A stretch of 64,000 bases of DNA from VMCP01 sp964415065 (GCA_964415065.1 CAYPYX010000007.1:12316-76315); one strand, 5' to 3'; counted from the first letter of the stretch, positions 1-8,659 are shown. Program-made: numbers and translations. The notes: generated by a model from the letters alone, not told the origin.

Positions 1-1
1 A

Positions 2-661
2 ACAGCGGACTATTTCCATTGTACATCTAACAACACTATTTACGGAACACAAATGGCGGACTTCCCAAAAACGGATGTCCCCTTGTTTTGTGATATGAGC
101 TCGGATATTTTCTCAAGAAAATTTGATGCCAACCAATTTGATCTTATTTATGCAGGTGCTCAGAAAAACATGGGGCCAGCAGGTGTTACACTGGTTGTAG
201 TAAAGAAAGATTTATACAACAAAGTAGCAGACAGACATATACCAACCATGTTGCAATACAAGGTACATGCTGAAAATGGTAGTATGTACAATACACCTCC
301 AGTTTTCCCGATTTTAGTTTCTAAATACAACTTAGAATGGGTAAAAATGAATGGAGGATTGGAAGGTATGGAGGCTAGAAATAACGCAAAAGCTGAATTA
401 TTATACAACGCTATCGACTCCAGTCCGTATTTCCAAGGAACTGCTCAATTGGGTTCAAGAAGTAAGATGAACGTTTGCTTCGTATTCAATGAGGAATATA
501 AAAACCTAGAGGAGAAGTTCGAAAATGCTTGTAAAGAAGCAGGAATTTCTGGAATTAAAGGACACAGAAGTGTAGGAGGATATCGTGCTTCGTTGTACAA
601 CGCTCTTCCAATTGAAAGCGTAGAAGCTTTGGTTAGTGTCATGAATAACTTTAACAACTAA
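2..661 (+). CDS. serC: phosphoserine aminotransferase, C-terminal part (5' truncated)
   Basis: Phosphoserine aminotransferase is a PLP enzyme that converts 3-phosphohydroxypyruvate and glutamate to phosphoserine, the second step of serine synthesis, in the cytoplasm. The frame is open from base 2, so the gene begins outside the window and the internal ATG at 53 is not the start. The fragment opens with the family segment TSNNTIYGTQ. It carries the PLP-lysine motif AGAQKNMGPAG, with the lysine at about residue 55 of the fragment, and ends near the family signature GHRSVGGYRASLYNA. The TAA stop shares one base with the serA ATG, so the two genes are translationally coupled. About 220 of roughly 355 residues are present. 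The identification is very secure. Confidence 0.96.
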   Translation, partial: TADYFHCTSNNTIYGTQMADFPKTDVPLFCDMSSDIFSRKFDANQFDLIYAGAQKNMGPAGVTLVVVKKDLYNKVADRHIPTMLQYKVHAENGSMYNTPPVFPILVSKYNLEWVKMNGGLEGMEARNNAKAELLYNAIDSSPYFQGTAQLGSRSKMNVCFVFNEEYKNLEEKFENACKEAGISGIKGHRSVGGYRASLYNALPIESVEALVSVMNNFNN

Positions 662-1611
662 TGAAAGTACTAGCGAACGACGGAATTGATAAAGTTGGTA
701 AGGAATTACTCGAAAATGCTGGCTTTGAAGTCATCACGGAGAAAGTTCCCCAAGATCAATTAAAAGATCAGATAAAAAATTACGATGTTTTAATCGTAAG
801 AAGCGCAACAAAAGTAACTGCTGATATCATTACTTCGAGTAATTTGAAATTAATCGGTAGAGCAGGAGTTGGTTTAGATAATATTGATTTGAAACAGGCT
901 GGATTATCTGGAATTCCAGTGGTAAATACACCCAATGCTTCTTCTCGTTCTGTTGCTGAATTAGTTGTTGCACACCTGTTTTCATTGGCAAGATTTCTGC
1001 ATGAGTCCAACAGAATTATGCCTGAAAATGGACAGTCGGAATTCAAAAATCTTAAAAATAAGGCTTCAGACGGTTTTGAATTACAAGGAAAGAAAATCGG
1101 TATTATAGGTTTTGGAAGAATTGGTCAAGAAGTGGCGAAAATTGCAATAGGACTTGGTATGGAAGTATTGGTATACGACTATAAAATGCGTTCTTTTGAT
1201 TTGACCATTGAATTGAATCCCTTGTATAAAAAACACAATTTCCAAATTACCTTAAAAGGTCAAGATTTGGCAACTACATTAAGTCAAAGTGATATTGTTA
1301 CTGTACATACTCCAGGTAGTGAAGAAGTAATAGGCGAGAAAGAATTTGCACAAATGAAAAATCAATCCATTTTGATAAATTGTGCTCGCGGTGGAGTGGT
1401 CAATGAAAATGCTCTTGCTGACGCTGTTAATTCTGGTAAAATCGCTTTTGCAGGTGTAGACGTTTTTGTAAATGAGCCTCCCACCAATGATACAATTCTT
1501 AAATTAAAAAATACATCATTATCCGCTCATATTGGAGCTTCTACTAAAGAAGCACAACTTAGAGTAGGAGTGGAATTGGCTGAGCGTGTAATACAGCATT
1601 TGAAAAAATAA
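661..1611 (+). CDS. serA: D-3-phosphoglycerate dehydrogenase, short form
   Basis: This NAD-dependent enzyme oxidises 3-phosphoglycerate to 3-phosphohydroxypyruvate, the entry step of serine synthesis. At 316 residues it is the short form, lacking the C-terminal ACT domain that gives serine feedback inhibition in longer homologues. The Rossmann motif GIIGFGRIG lies near residues 147-155. The D-hydroxyacid dehydrogenase catalytic residues are visible: Arg243 in CARGG and His290 in SAHIGAS, with a Glu between them in NEPP. The start ATG overlaps the serC stop (TAATG). The DUF1015 gene follows after 12 bases, so all three genes read as one transcript. A related hydroxyacid reductase activity cannot be excluded from sequence, but the serC neighbour makes SerA by far the best call. 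Confidence 0.93.
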   Translation: MKVLANDGIDKVGKELLENAGFEVITEKVPQDQLKDQIKNYDVLIVRSATKVTADIITSSNLKLIGRAGVGLDNIDLKQAGLSGIPVVNTPNASSRSVAELVVAHLFSLARFLHESNRIMPENGQSEFKNLKNKASDGFELQGKKIGIIGFGRIGQEVAKIAIGLGMEVLVYDYKMRSFDLTIELNPLYKKHNFQITLKGQDLATTLSQSDIVTVHTPGSEEVIGEKEFAQMKNQSILINCARGGVVNENALADAVNSGKIAFAGVDVFVNEPPTNDTILKLKNTSLSAHIGASTKEAQLRVGVELAERVIQHLKK

Positions 1612-1623
1612 TCCGGTGGGTTT

Positions 1624-2841
1624 GTGGTAAAAGTTTATCCTTTCAAAGCATTTGTTCCAAGCAAAAAGCTGGCCGATAGAGTGGTGACATTGGGTTCTGG
1701 AAAAGTTCCAGAAGCAGCATTACGAGAAAAAGCTGAAAATAATGAATTTAGCTACATTCGTGTCGTAAAACCTCAATATTTACAACCCGAAATTGAGCAA
1801 GGAAGTCCTGCTTTTTATCAAGCAAGTCTTTCCAATTTAGCCAATTTACTTTCCAATCATTGTTTGGAAGTATTTGAAAACGGAATTTATTTTTACAAAC
1901 AAACCCATCATTCAGGCAAAATATTAAGCGGGTGGATCGTTGGAATTGATGCCGATGATTATCAAAACGGAAAAATAAAAAAACACGAGAATACTTTAAA
2001 AGCTAAAGAAGGAAGATTAGTTGAACACATTCGTCAACTGAAATCTATGGCTGAACCCGTTCTCTTAAGTCAAAATTTACCCGAAGATATTTTGGAATTA
2101 TCTCATCAAGTTCAAGAAACATCTCCCTTATTTTCTGTTTCTGATGAATTTGGTAATCAACATACTTTATGGTTTATTTCGGATGCTCAAATTGTTGAAA
2201 GAATCCAATCAGATTTTAGCCAAATTGATTCATTGTATATTGCCGATGGACATCATAGAGTAGCCGCTTCATCAACGTTTATTTTAGAAGAATTCGGACA
2301 TAATTCAGGTAAAGGTTTTATGGCATTAATTATGGATGATCGCGATTTGTTGATCAAACCATTTTATCGATTAATTAAATATAATCAACCATTAAATCTC
2401 GAGGCTTTTTTCAAGGTAGCTGGCTACGAATTTTACGATGCATTTGATATCCATTCATTTGAGGATTTAAAAGAGCATCAAGTACTTGTTTTTTCAGAGA
2501 ACGAAAAATGGGTAATTCAACTTAAGTCACCAGAATCCCATCTAAATGCTGTTGAAAAATTAGATGTTTCTGTAGTGGAACGCGACATTTTTAGTCCCGT
2601 ATTTGGTGTAGAGAATACGGCTAACGACAATCGTGTTTCATTTATGCGTGGCGACACTTCCATTGAGTTTATTAAAGAACAAATGAAGGAGGGTAAATTC
2701 CAATTTGCGTTTTTATTTAAATCCAATTCCATGCAGGAAATTAAAGATGTGGCAGATCAAGGACTGATTATGCCTCCGAAATCGACCTTTGTTGAGCCCA
2801 AACTCTTAACCGGAATGGTAATTGAGGATTACCAGCACTAG
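1624..2841 (+). CDS. DUF1015 family protein in the serine operon
   Basis: This 405-residue cytoplasmic protein belongs to the DUF1015 family (PF06245), for which I know no established activity. It has no signal peptide or membrane segment. Its most striking motif is DGHHR at residues 208-212 followed by VAAS, which resembles the (D/E)G-x-HR-x-AA motif of ParB/sulfiredoxin-fold proteins, a fold that includes an archaeal free serine kinase. It starts with GTG at 1624, 12 bases after serA, with no alternative ATG nearby, so it is the third gene of serC-serA-DUF1015. The placement suggests a role in serine or phosphoserine metabolism, for example supplying or bypassing the serB step, since no serB is seen in the window. 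That role is inference only. Confidence 0.85.
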   Translation: MVKVYPFKAFVPSKKLADRVVTLGSGKVPEAALREKAENNEFSYIRVVKPQYLQPEIEQGSPAFYQASLSNLANLLSNHCLEVFENGIYFYKQTHHSGKILSGWIVGIDADDYQNGKIKKHENTLKAKEGRLVEHIRQLKSMAEPVLLSQNLPEDILELSHQVQETSPLFSVSDEFGNQHTLWFISDAQIVERIQSDFSQIDSLYIADGHHRVAASSTFILEEFGHNSGKGFMALIMDDRDLLIKPFYRLIKYNQPLNLEAFFKVAGYEFYDAFDIHSFEDLKEHQVLVFSENEKWVIQLKSPESHLNAVEKLDVSVVERDIFSPVFGVENTANDNRVSFMRGDTSIEFIKEQMKEGKFQFAFLFKSNSMQEIKDVADQGLIMPPKSTFVEPKLLTGMVIEDYQH

Positions 2842-2935
2842 TTGACTTCATATATTTCAATACAGTAAAACAGCTTTATATAACTCTGGAATAGAGGTAA
2901 AGATTATATACTGAATTGAATATTTAACTGAGAGA

Positions 2936-3265
2936 TTAGAAAAGCGATAATTGTTTCTTTTCTGGTGCGAGTTTAAACACTTTTTGCACTAATTGACTTA
3001 GATGCAGCAATGTTTCTTTTTTAACCGAGTAAATAGAACTCGTTTTATATAATTTCAAATCTATATAATTATCTTCTTTCAACTTTTGAAGATGCCCTGA
3101 AACCGTACTTTGAGAATAAGGTAATTTATCTACGATTTGTTGGCAGGTTGAAGGACCGTTTTCCATCAAAAACAATAAAACGGAAATACGAGCAGGATGG
3201 CCTATTGCTTTCGATAAATCAGCCAATTCATTTACAGATTCTTCAAAATTCTTCTTGTTTTTCAT
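2936..3265 (-). CDS. ArsR-type winged-helix transcriptional regulator
   Basis: This is a small (109-residue) DNA-binding regulator. A winged helix-turn-helix spans roughly residues 20-90. The recognition-helix region reads STVSGHLQKLKEDNY, which is characteristic of ArsR/SmtB-type proteins. It contains only one cysteine (in STCQQ), so it lacks the ELCVCDL-type metal-binding helix of arsenic or zinc sensors and is more likely a non-metal ArsR-like repressor. A TATATTTG box (3282-3289) lies 16 bases before the ATG. It is followed by 67 bases and then the acyltransferase gene on the same strand, but nothing ties their functions together. Its target is unknown. Autoregulation is common in the family but is not shown here. 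Confidence 0.85.
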   Translation of the reverse strand: MKNKKNFEESVNELADLSKAIGHPARISVLLFLMENGPSTCQQIVDKLPYSQSTVSGHLQKLKEDNYIDLKLYKTSSIYSVKKETLLHLSQLVQKVFKLAPEKKQLSLF

Positions 3266-3281
3266 TGTTTATCGGAAAATA

Positions 3282-3289
3282 CAAATATA
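3282..3289 (-). promoter_or_regulatory. -7 box TATATTTG of the ArsR-type gene
   Basis: The minus strand reads TATATTTG, matching the Bacteroidota -7 consensus TAnnTTTG, 16 bases before the ATG at 3265. No TTG lies at the 19-base spacing expected for the -33 element, so only half the promoter is supported. Confidence 0.45.
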
Positions 3290-3332
3290 ACGAATTAGCG
3301 CTGTGACTTATCAGAATTTGATATGTTTTATG

Positions 3333-4235
3333 TCATTTATTCCGTTGGTGTTTCCATCTTCGATGACTCCATAACCAAATTTCAGGCTGGTTTAAAATTT
3401 CATTTTCTACTGATTTTACCATTTTTGCCATGATTTGTTGCGAATCAAACCGTTGATTTTCTTTGAAATCCACAATCAATTCAGGAGTCAAAACATAATG
3501 ATGTCGTCTAATTTTCCTACTTTTTAAATAAATGACAGGCATTTTAAATTTTTCAGAAATTTTAGCTGGCCCATTTAAAAACGCTGTTTCTTGATTTAAA
3601 AACTGATCCCAATAGACTTGATTTATGTTTCCAGGATTCTGATCTCCAACCATAGCAAGAAAATAAGGCAATCTCTCATTATTGGAAACCAATCGTAATG
3701 TTTCATTCATTGATACTGGTTTAGAACCCGTCTTTGACCTTAATCGGTACATAAAAGCATTAAAACCAGGATTACTCAATGGCTTATATACAACATAAAA
3801 CGGCATTGAAGTATATTGTGATGCCGCCAAGCAGGACCATTCCCAATTTCCACAGTGACTTAAAACAATTAGAGCAGATTGTTTTGAGTTGTAAAATGAA
3901 TCCAATAGTTCTTTGTTTTCCAGTTGAACGAATTGCTTTACTGATGTTGTATTCAGATTCAAGCCTTTGATTGTTTCAAGAAATAAATCGGCTAAGTGTT
4001 TATAATAGGCTTTTTCAATTTTTAGTCGTTCTTCATTGCTTTTCTGGGGAAAAGCACGAAATAGATTATCGCGTACAATTTGAATTCGATACTTAAATAT
4101 TCGATACAAAATAAAAAAAACGAAATCACTAAGTGCATTCAACAACCAAAAAGGCAGAACAGATATCCCCCAAAACCAAGGGTACACCAACCAATTGAAT
4201 TGGACTTTATTTTGGGGAATACTGGGTTGATACAA
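3333..4235 (-). CDS. LpxL/HtrB-like lipid acyltransferase
   Basis: This 300-residue member of the lysophospholipid/lauroyl acyltransferase family transfers an acyl chain from acyl-ACP to lipid A or a related lipid at the inner face of the cytoplasmic membrane. A hydrophobic segment at residues 15-45 (WLVYPWFWG onward) is the usual N-terminal anchor. The catalytic HX4E motif is SHCGNWEW, His127 and Glu132. Typical downstream elements follow: GDQNPGN near residue 200 and a conserved WSHRRWK near the C-terminus. The only in-frame start at this end is TTG at 4235, because the frame upstream contains stops; no downstream Met precedes the anchor. LpxL versus another acyl acceptor cannot be settled from sequence. 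Confidence 0.86.
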   Translation of the reverse strand: MYQPSIPQNKVQFNWLVYPWFWGISVLPFWLLNALSDFVFFILYRIFKYRIQIVRDNLFRAFPQKSNEERLKIEKAYYKHLADLFLETIKGLNLNTTSVKQFVQLENKELLDSFYNSKQSALIVLSHCGNWEWSCLAASQYTSMPFYVVYKPLSNPGFNAFMYRLRSKTGSKPVSMNETLRLVSNNERLPYFLAMVGDQNPGNINQVYWDQFLNQETAFLNGPAKISEKFKMPVIYLKSRKIRRHHYVLTPELIVDFKENQRFDSQQIMAKMVKSVENEILNQPEIWLWSHRRWKHQRNK

Positions 4236-4287
4236 TGAAATTAAAAATTAAAAATGGGGAAATTAATACGCAACGAACCGCTATTAA

Positions 4288-5358
4288 TTAATCTAAATAA
4301 TTAAAACTCTCAGAAGGATCTATAGCTTCCAATGATTTTAAAATCAATTGAATACATCCCTCGATATCATTTTTGTGTGTCATTTCCACGGTTGTATGCA
4401 TATATTTCAAAGGCAAGGATATCAAGCAAGATGCAACACCTGTAGAAGAATAGGCAAAGCTATCGGTATCTGTACCAGTAGAGCGACTCACTGCATTTCT
4501 TTGAAAAGAGATTTCGTGTTTCTTGGCCACCGAAATTACTTTTTGCAACAGTTTATTTTGTACAGCGGGTCCATAGGCCAATACAGGTCCGTTACCGCAT
4601 TTACATTCTCCTTGTTGTTTTTTGTTGTACAACGGTGAGAAGGTATCATGAGTAACGTCGGTCACAATGGCTACATCTGGATTGATTCTTCTAGAAATCA
4701 TCTCAGCACCTCTTAAACCTATTTCCTCTTGAACACTATTCACCACATACAAACTAAATGGTAAATCGATGTTTTGTTCTTTAATATGACGGGCAACTTC
4801 AGCAATCATAAATCCTCCAATTCTATTGTCTAATGCACGACCAATTAGAAATTGATCATTCAACCATTCAGATCCTGCTTCAAAAACAGCTACAGCACCA
4901 ATATGAATTCCTAATTCTTCAACTTCTTGTTTGGACTTACATCCTACATCAATAAAAATATTCTCTTGTTTAATTTCAGGATTTTTATCCACTCGAACAT
5001 GAATAGCAGGCCATCCAAAGATTCCTTTTACAATATTTCCATTTTCACAATGGATATTACAACGCATTGATGGTGCTATTTGAAAATCACTTCCACCATT
5101 ACGGATAACATAAATGTACCCATCGTCGGTAATATAATTTACAAACCAGCTAATTTCATCTGCATGCGCTTCAATTACTACTTTGAATTCTTTTCCGGGG
5201 TTTATTACTCCAACCGCTGTACCGTAAACATCTACAAATTGTTCATCTATGTACGGCTTTAGGTAATTCAACCAGATTTTTTGACCGCTGTGTTCAAATC
5301 CAGTAGGAGACACATTATCTAAGTATTGATGTAAAAATTCTTTGGATTCCTTTCGCAT
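4288..5358 (-). CDS. M42 family metallo-aminopeptidase (glutamyl aminopeptidase/endoglucanase M type)
   Basis: This is a cytoplasmic dinuclear-metal aminopeptidase of the TET/M42 family, which trims peptides from the N-terminus in large dodecamers. Metal ligands can be placed: His65 (AHADE), Asp177 (GRALDNRIGG), Glu211 and Glu212 (QEEIGLRGA), Asp234 (TDVTHDT) and His321 (YMHTTVEM). The length of 356 residues is normal. There is no signal peptide, as expected. It lies 52 bases upstream of the LpxL-like gene on the same strand and 32 bases downstream of the AraC gene, so read-through is possible, but no shared pathway is apparent. A near-consensus TAAATTCG lies 5 bases before the ATG. Substrate preference cannot be read from sequence. 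Confidence 0.92.
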   Translation of the reverse strand: MRKESKEFLHQYLDNVSPTGFEHSGQKIWLNYLKPYIDEQFVDVYGTAVGVINPGKEFKVVIEAHADEISWFVNYITDDGYIYVIRNGGSDFQIAPSMRCNIHCENGNIVKGIFGWPAIHVRVDKNPEIKQENIFIDVGCKSKQEVEELGIHIGAVAVFEAGSEWLNDQFLIGRALDNRIGGFMIAEVARHIKEQNIDLPFSLYVVNSVQEEIGLRGAEMISRRINPDVAIVTDVTHDTFSPLYNKKQQGECKCGNGPVLAYGPAVQNKLLQKVISVAKKHEISFQRNAVSRSTGTDTDSFAYSSTGVASCLISLPLKYMHTTVEMTHKNDIEGCIQLILKSLEAIDPSESFNYLD

Positions 5359-5390
5359 AGTGCGAATTTACCATTTTGTATTGTGAATTA

Positions 5391-6320
5391 TCAATTCTTT
5401 TTTTGATGGAATTGCTGAAATTTTTTGGGCGTTTTACCCTCAAATTGCTTGAATAATTGTATAAAATGATTGATATTTTGATATCCTAAAAAGAAAGCTA
5501 CTTCACTTACAGTTAAATCAGAATTCATGAGCTTTTCTTTAGCAAATTTTATTTTTTGAATCTGAATATATTCATTCGGTGTAATTCCCATACTTTCTTT
5601 GAATTTTCTAAAGAAATTCGGTCTACTCATGCAAGCCTTTTCTGCTAATGAAGCAATGTCTAATTTATCGTGGATGTTATTTTTAATGTACGCAATTACA
5701 TGAGCGAATCGATTTTTATTGGAATCGAATATACTTTGATGTTCTAGTAATGCCCGGGCTTGTGTTTGCATCAATCTCAATAACAATTCTTTCAAAGCCA
5801 AATCGGCTAATATATCTTTTGTACCTGAGGTTTCATGAATACCAATTTTCAACATTCGATTCATGGTTTCTACTAAATCGGGGTTGTTATCTAAATGAAA
5901 ATATTGCGCATCAACTGTCCATGGATTTAAGTCGCTTTCCTTTGGAAATTTTTCGTTTAATAGTTCAACCGTTGATTTTATTTGTTCAGGGGATATTGCC
6001 AAGGCTATACATTGAGTAGGGTCATTCAAATCCGCAATAGGAAAATCAATGGTCATCTTTTCTTTGGGTTGAATAACAACACTTTGTCCTGGAAAATAAT
6101 CGAAAGCACTTTTACCGGGTAAATGCATCACTTTTTTACCTTTTAACATGCTGGTAATCACCAAATCATCAAAAAGCAACTCCACCTTTTCAGCCGTTTT
6201 ATGCGTTTCAAATACGTTCAGCTGACAGGAACTCATTTCAAATGTAGTTCGATTTTCTACTAAAGTACCCAAATGTGAAAGGGGGGTGGTATTCACTGGG
6301 TTCAAAGAAAGGGTTTTCAT
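5391..6320 (-). CDS. AraC-family regulator, divergent from aldehyde dehydrogenase
   Basis: This 309-residue regulator has a sensor-like N-terminal half (residues 1-200) and a C-terminal AraC DNA-binding domain (about 210-305). The two helix-turn-helix motifs are recognisable as LDIASLAEKACMSRPNFFRKF and LTVSEVAFFLGYQNINHF. It is divergently oriented to the aldehyde dehydrogenase gene across 182 bases that contain two copies of TGATACGAT 21 bases apart. This is the classic position for an activator responding to an aldehyde or alcohol. The N-terminal half resembles the AraC_N-type region of regulators found beside aldehyde dehydrogenases and DUF779. The role as activator of 6503-8659 is inferred from position and repeats. 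Confidence 0.9.
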   Translation of the reverse strand: MKTLSLNPVNTTPLSHLGTLVENRTTFEMSSCQLNVFETHKTAEKVELLFDDLVITSMLKGKKVMHLPGKSAFDYFPGQSVVIQPKEKMTIDFPIADLNDPTQCIALAISPEQIKSTVELLNEKFPKESDLNPWTVDAQYFHLDNNPDLVETMNRMLKIGIHETSGTKDILADLALKELLLRLMQTQARALLEHQSIFDSNKNRFAHVIAYIKNNIHDKLDIASLAEKACMSRPNFFRKFKESMGITPNEYIQIQKIKFAKEKLMNSDLTVSEVAFFLGYQNINHFIQLFKQFEGKTPKKFQQFHQKKN

Positions 6321-6391
6321 AGCTTAAAGGGTTGATTTTCAGGGGTAGTAGATTCACAAGATATGAAAAAAATCACAAGTTCCCATAGTCG

Positions 6392-6421
6392 TGATACGAT
6401 TTTGCTATTTTTTGATACGAT
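6392..6421. promoter_or_regulatory. candidate AraC operator: paired TGATACGAT direct repeats
   Basis: TGATACGATTT begins at 6392 and TGATACGATTC at 6413, an exact 21-base spacing (two helical turns) in the same orientation. They lie in the intergenic region between the divergent AraC regulator and the aldehyde dehydrogenase, 82-111 bases before the dehydrogenase start. Direct-repeat half-sites at 21 bases are typical of AraC-family dimers such as the araI1/I2 arrangement. Binding is inferred, not shown. Confidence 0.6.
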
Positions 6422-6502
6422 TCAAAGAGTTTTGACTGAGCTAAAATTGGAAACTTTGAAAAATTCATTAAAGCAAGAAAAAATATTAACCAATTTTAAA
6501 CT

Positions 6503-8008
6503 ATGACAAACCAATTCAATTTTCCCAAAGTGAATTCTCATTACGACCATTTTATCGGTGGCGAATGGGTTAAACCTTCTTCTGGTGAGTACTTCGACAA
6601 CTTTTCTCCAATTGATGGTAGTTTATTTTCTAAAGCGGCTCGCGGAAATGCTGAAGACATTGAAAAAGCCATTGAAGCTGCTCATAAAGCGTTCAAAACA
6701 TGGTCTAAATCCAGCCCAACAACTCGTTCAAATATTTTATTGGCAATTGCCGATCGAATCGAGCAAAATCTAAGTTATTTAGCCCAAGTTGAAACTGTTG
6801 ATAACGGAAAAGCATTAAGAGAAACCATGGCAGCAGATTTGCCACTTTGTGTTGATCACTTCCGTTATTTTGCTGGTGTGATTCGTGCCGATGAAGGTGA
6901 AATTTCTGAACACGATGAAGATACCATTTCAATTATTGTACATGAACCTCTTGGTGTAGTTGGACAAATTATTCCTTGGAACTTTCCATTGTTGATGGCC
7001 ACATGGAAAATTGCACCCGCATTAGCAGCAGGATGTTGTGTTGTTGTTAAACCAGCTGAACAAACTCCAACTAGCATTATGGTTTTAATGGATTTAATTA
7101 AAGATCTTCTTCCAGCTGGTGTGTTGAATGTGGTTTCAGGATTTGGATTGGAAGCAGGCAAGCCCTTGGCTACATCCCCAAGAATCCAAAAAGTAGCATT
7201 TACAGGAGAAACGACTACGGGTAGATTAATTATGCAATATGCTTCGGAAAACTTAATTCCGGTAACTATGGAATTAGGTGGAAAATCACCGAATATATTC
7301 ATGCCAAGCATTGCAGATGCCGATGATGCATTCTTTGATAAATGCATTGAAGGTGCAGTAATGTTCGCATTAAATCAGGGTGAAGTATGTACTTGTCCTT
7401 CGCGAATTTTAGTTCATGAAAGTATTTATGATAAATTTATGTCGCGTGTAATTGAACGCACAAAGGCCATTAAATTGGGACATCCTTTGGATTCAAATAC
7501 CATGATGGGAGCGCAAGCATCTAACGATCAATATGAAAAAATCCTGAATTATATTGAAATTGGAAAAGCCGAAGGTGCTGAAGTATTGTGTGGAGGAGCA
7601 TCAGCTAGCGAATCTATTGGATTAAAGGATGGTTTTTACATTCAGCCAACGATTTTGAAAGGTCACAACAAAATGAGAGTATTCCAAGAAGAAATTTTTG
7701 GTCCTGTTACATCTGTAACTACTTTTAAAACCGTAGAAGAGGCAATTGAAATCGCAAACGACACATTGTATGGTTTGGGTGCTGGGGTTTGGACACGTGA
7801 TGCGCATGAATTATATCAAATTCCCAGAGCGATACAAGCGGGAAGAGTTTGGGTGAATTGTTACCATGCATATCCAGCACATGCGCCATTTGGAGGGTAT
7901 AAAAAATCAGGATTTGGTCGTGAAACACACAAAATGATGTTGGATCATTACCGTCAATCTAAAAACATGTTGGTTTCATACAGCAAGAACAAACTAGGAT
8001 TTTTTTAA
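6503..8008 (+). CDS. NAD(P)-dependent aldehyde dehydrogenase (AldB/ExaC type)
   Basis: This enzyme oxidises aldehydes, probably acetaldehyde or another short aldehyde, to acids in the cytoplasm. At 501 residues it is full length for the family. Landmarks are the PWNFP oxyanion segment with Asn160, the general base Glu257 in MELGGKSPN, the Rossmann-region motif FTGETTTG (233-240) and the catalytic Cys296 in NQGEVCTC. The N-terminal segment YDHFIGGEWVKPSSGEYFDN and the C-terminal GGYKKSGFGRE are typical of the acetaldehyde dehydrogenase II subgroup. A divergent AraC gene upstream and a DUF779 gene downstream form the conserved neighbourhood of this subgroup. A rho-independent terminator follows at 8055. 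Confidence 0.93.
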   Translation: MTNQFNFPKVNSHYDHFIGGEWVKPSSGEYFDNFSPIDGSLFSKAARGNAEDIEKAIEAAHKAFKTWSKSSPTTRSNILLAIADRIEQNLSYLAQVETVDNGKALRETMAADLPLCVDHFRYFAGVIRADEGEISEHDEDTISIIVHEPLGVVGQIIPWNFPLLMATWKIAPALAAGCCVVVKPAEQTPTSIMVLMDLIKDLLPAGVLNVVSGFGLEAGKPLATSPRIQKVAFTGETTTGRLIMQYASENLIPVTMELGGKSPNIFMPSIADADDAFFDKCIEGAVMFALNQGEVCTCPSRILVHESIYDKFMSRVIERTKAIKLGHPLDSNTMMGAQASNDQYEKILNYIEIGKAEGAEVLCGGASASESIGLKDGFYIQPTILKGHNKMRVFQEEIFGPVTSVTTFKTVEEAIEIANDTLYGLGAGVWTRDAHELYQIPRAIQAGRVWVNCYHAYPAHAPFGGYKKSGFGRETHKMMLDHYRQSKNMLVSYSKNKLGFF

Positions 8009-8054
8009 ATAAAACTACTCTTTTATTTGGAAGATTAACAACAAAAGTAAATAG

Positions 8055-8084
8055 GGCGAACCGAGTTGGTTCGCCTTGTTTTTT
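8055..8084 (+). terminator. rho-independent terminator after aldehyde dehydrogenase
   Basis: A perfect 8-bp stem, GGCGAACC / GGTTCGCC, with loop GAGTT is followed by a T-rich run. It separates the dehydrogenase from the DUF779 gene, so DUF779 would need read-through or its own promoter. Confidence 0.85.
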
Positions 8085-8293
8085 AGATGTAATTCCCGTT
8101 GTGATTAAAACTATTATTGCTTTAATCCTTATAATCTACCTCATAAACTAATTAAATTATAGATTTAACCAATTAACTTACAGCGTTATACTATTTAATT
8201 CCAAACAATATTGTTTTTAAAAAATCCTAAAATTAAAACTAGAAATATCCTTTATAAAAAACTCCACAAAACATAGATAAAACAAATTACAAT

Positions 8294-8659
8294 ATGAAAA
8301 CCGTAGAAAAAGTACGTTCCACAGCACTGGCAAATGAATGGATCCAAAAATTCATAATTATGCATGGTCCATTAATGTTTCATCAAAGCGGTGGCTGTTG
8401 CGATGGATCACAGCCGATGTGTTTTCCTCGAGGAGAATTTAAAATAGGCGATTCAGATATTCTTTTAGGATATGTATTCGATCAACCATTTTATATGTCT
8501 AAAGACCAATACGAATACTGGAAACATACCCAATTAACCTTGGATGTCGTTCCCGGAAGAGGATCCAGCTTTTCTTTAGAAATTCCACATGGAATTCGAT
8601 TTGTAATAAAAAGCAAATTATTTACGGAAGAGGAATTAAAAGAACTGAATTTTATTTAA
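8294..8659 (+). CDS. DUF779 family protein
   Basis: This is a 121-residue DUF779 protein. The family has no demonstrated biochemical function that I know of, but it is repeatedly found beside AldB-type aldehyde dehydrogenases, as here. The cysteine cluster SGGCCDGSQPMC (about residues 35-46) and the following DILLG segment are family hallmarks and could be a metal or redox site. The 285 bases between this gene and the dehydrogenase hold a terminator, and no clear promoter box was seen, so expression may depend on read-through. A strong terminator follows it. An accessory or maturation role for the dehydrogenase is inference from gene neighbourhood. Confidence 0.88.
   Translation: MKTVEKVRSTALANEWIQKFIIMHGPLMFHQSGGCCDGSQPMCFPRGEFKIGDSDILLGYVFDQPFYMSKDQYEYWKHTQLTLDVVPGRGSSFSLEIPHGIRFVIKSKLFTEEELKELNFI

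Noticed and set aside
53..55. ATG at 53 as the start of serC
   Set aside because: The frame is open to base 2 and encodes conserved SerC residues (TSNNTIYGTQ) before this Met.
2936..3265. Arsenic or metal sensor function for the ArsR-type regulator
   Set aside because: Only one cysteine is present and there is no paired-cysteine metal motif or metal-resistance gene nearby.
6865..7347. 160-codon minus-strand frame inside the aldehyde dehydrogenase gene
   Set aside because: It is antisense to a clear family member with intact motifs, has no promoter and reads as low-complexity translation; the same holds for the other long antisense frames inside propeller, gyrA, M16 and valS genes.
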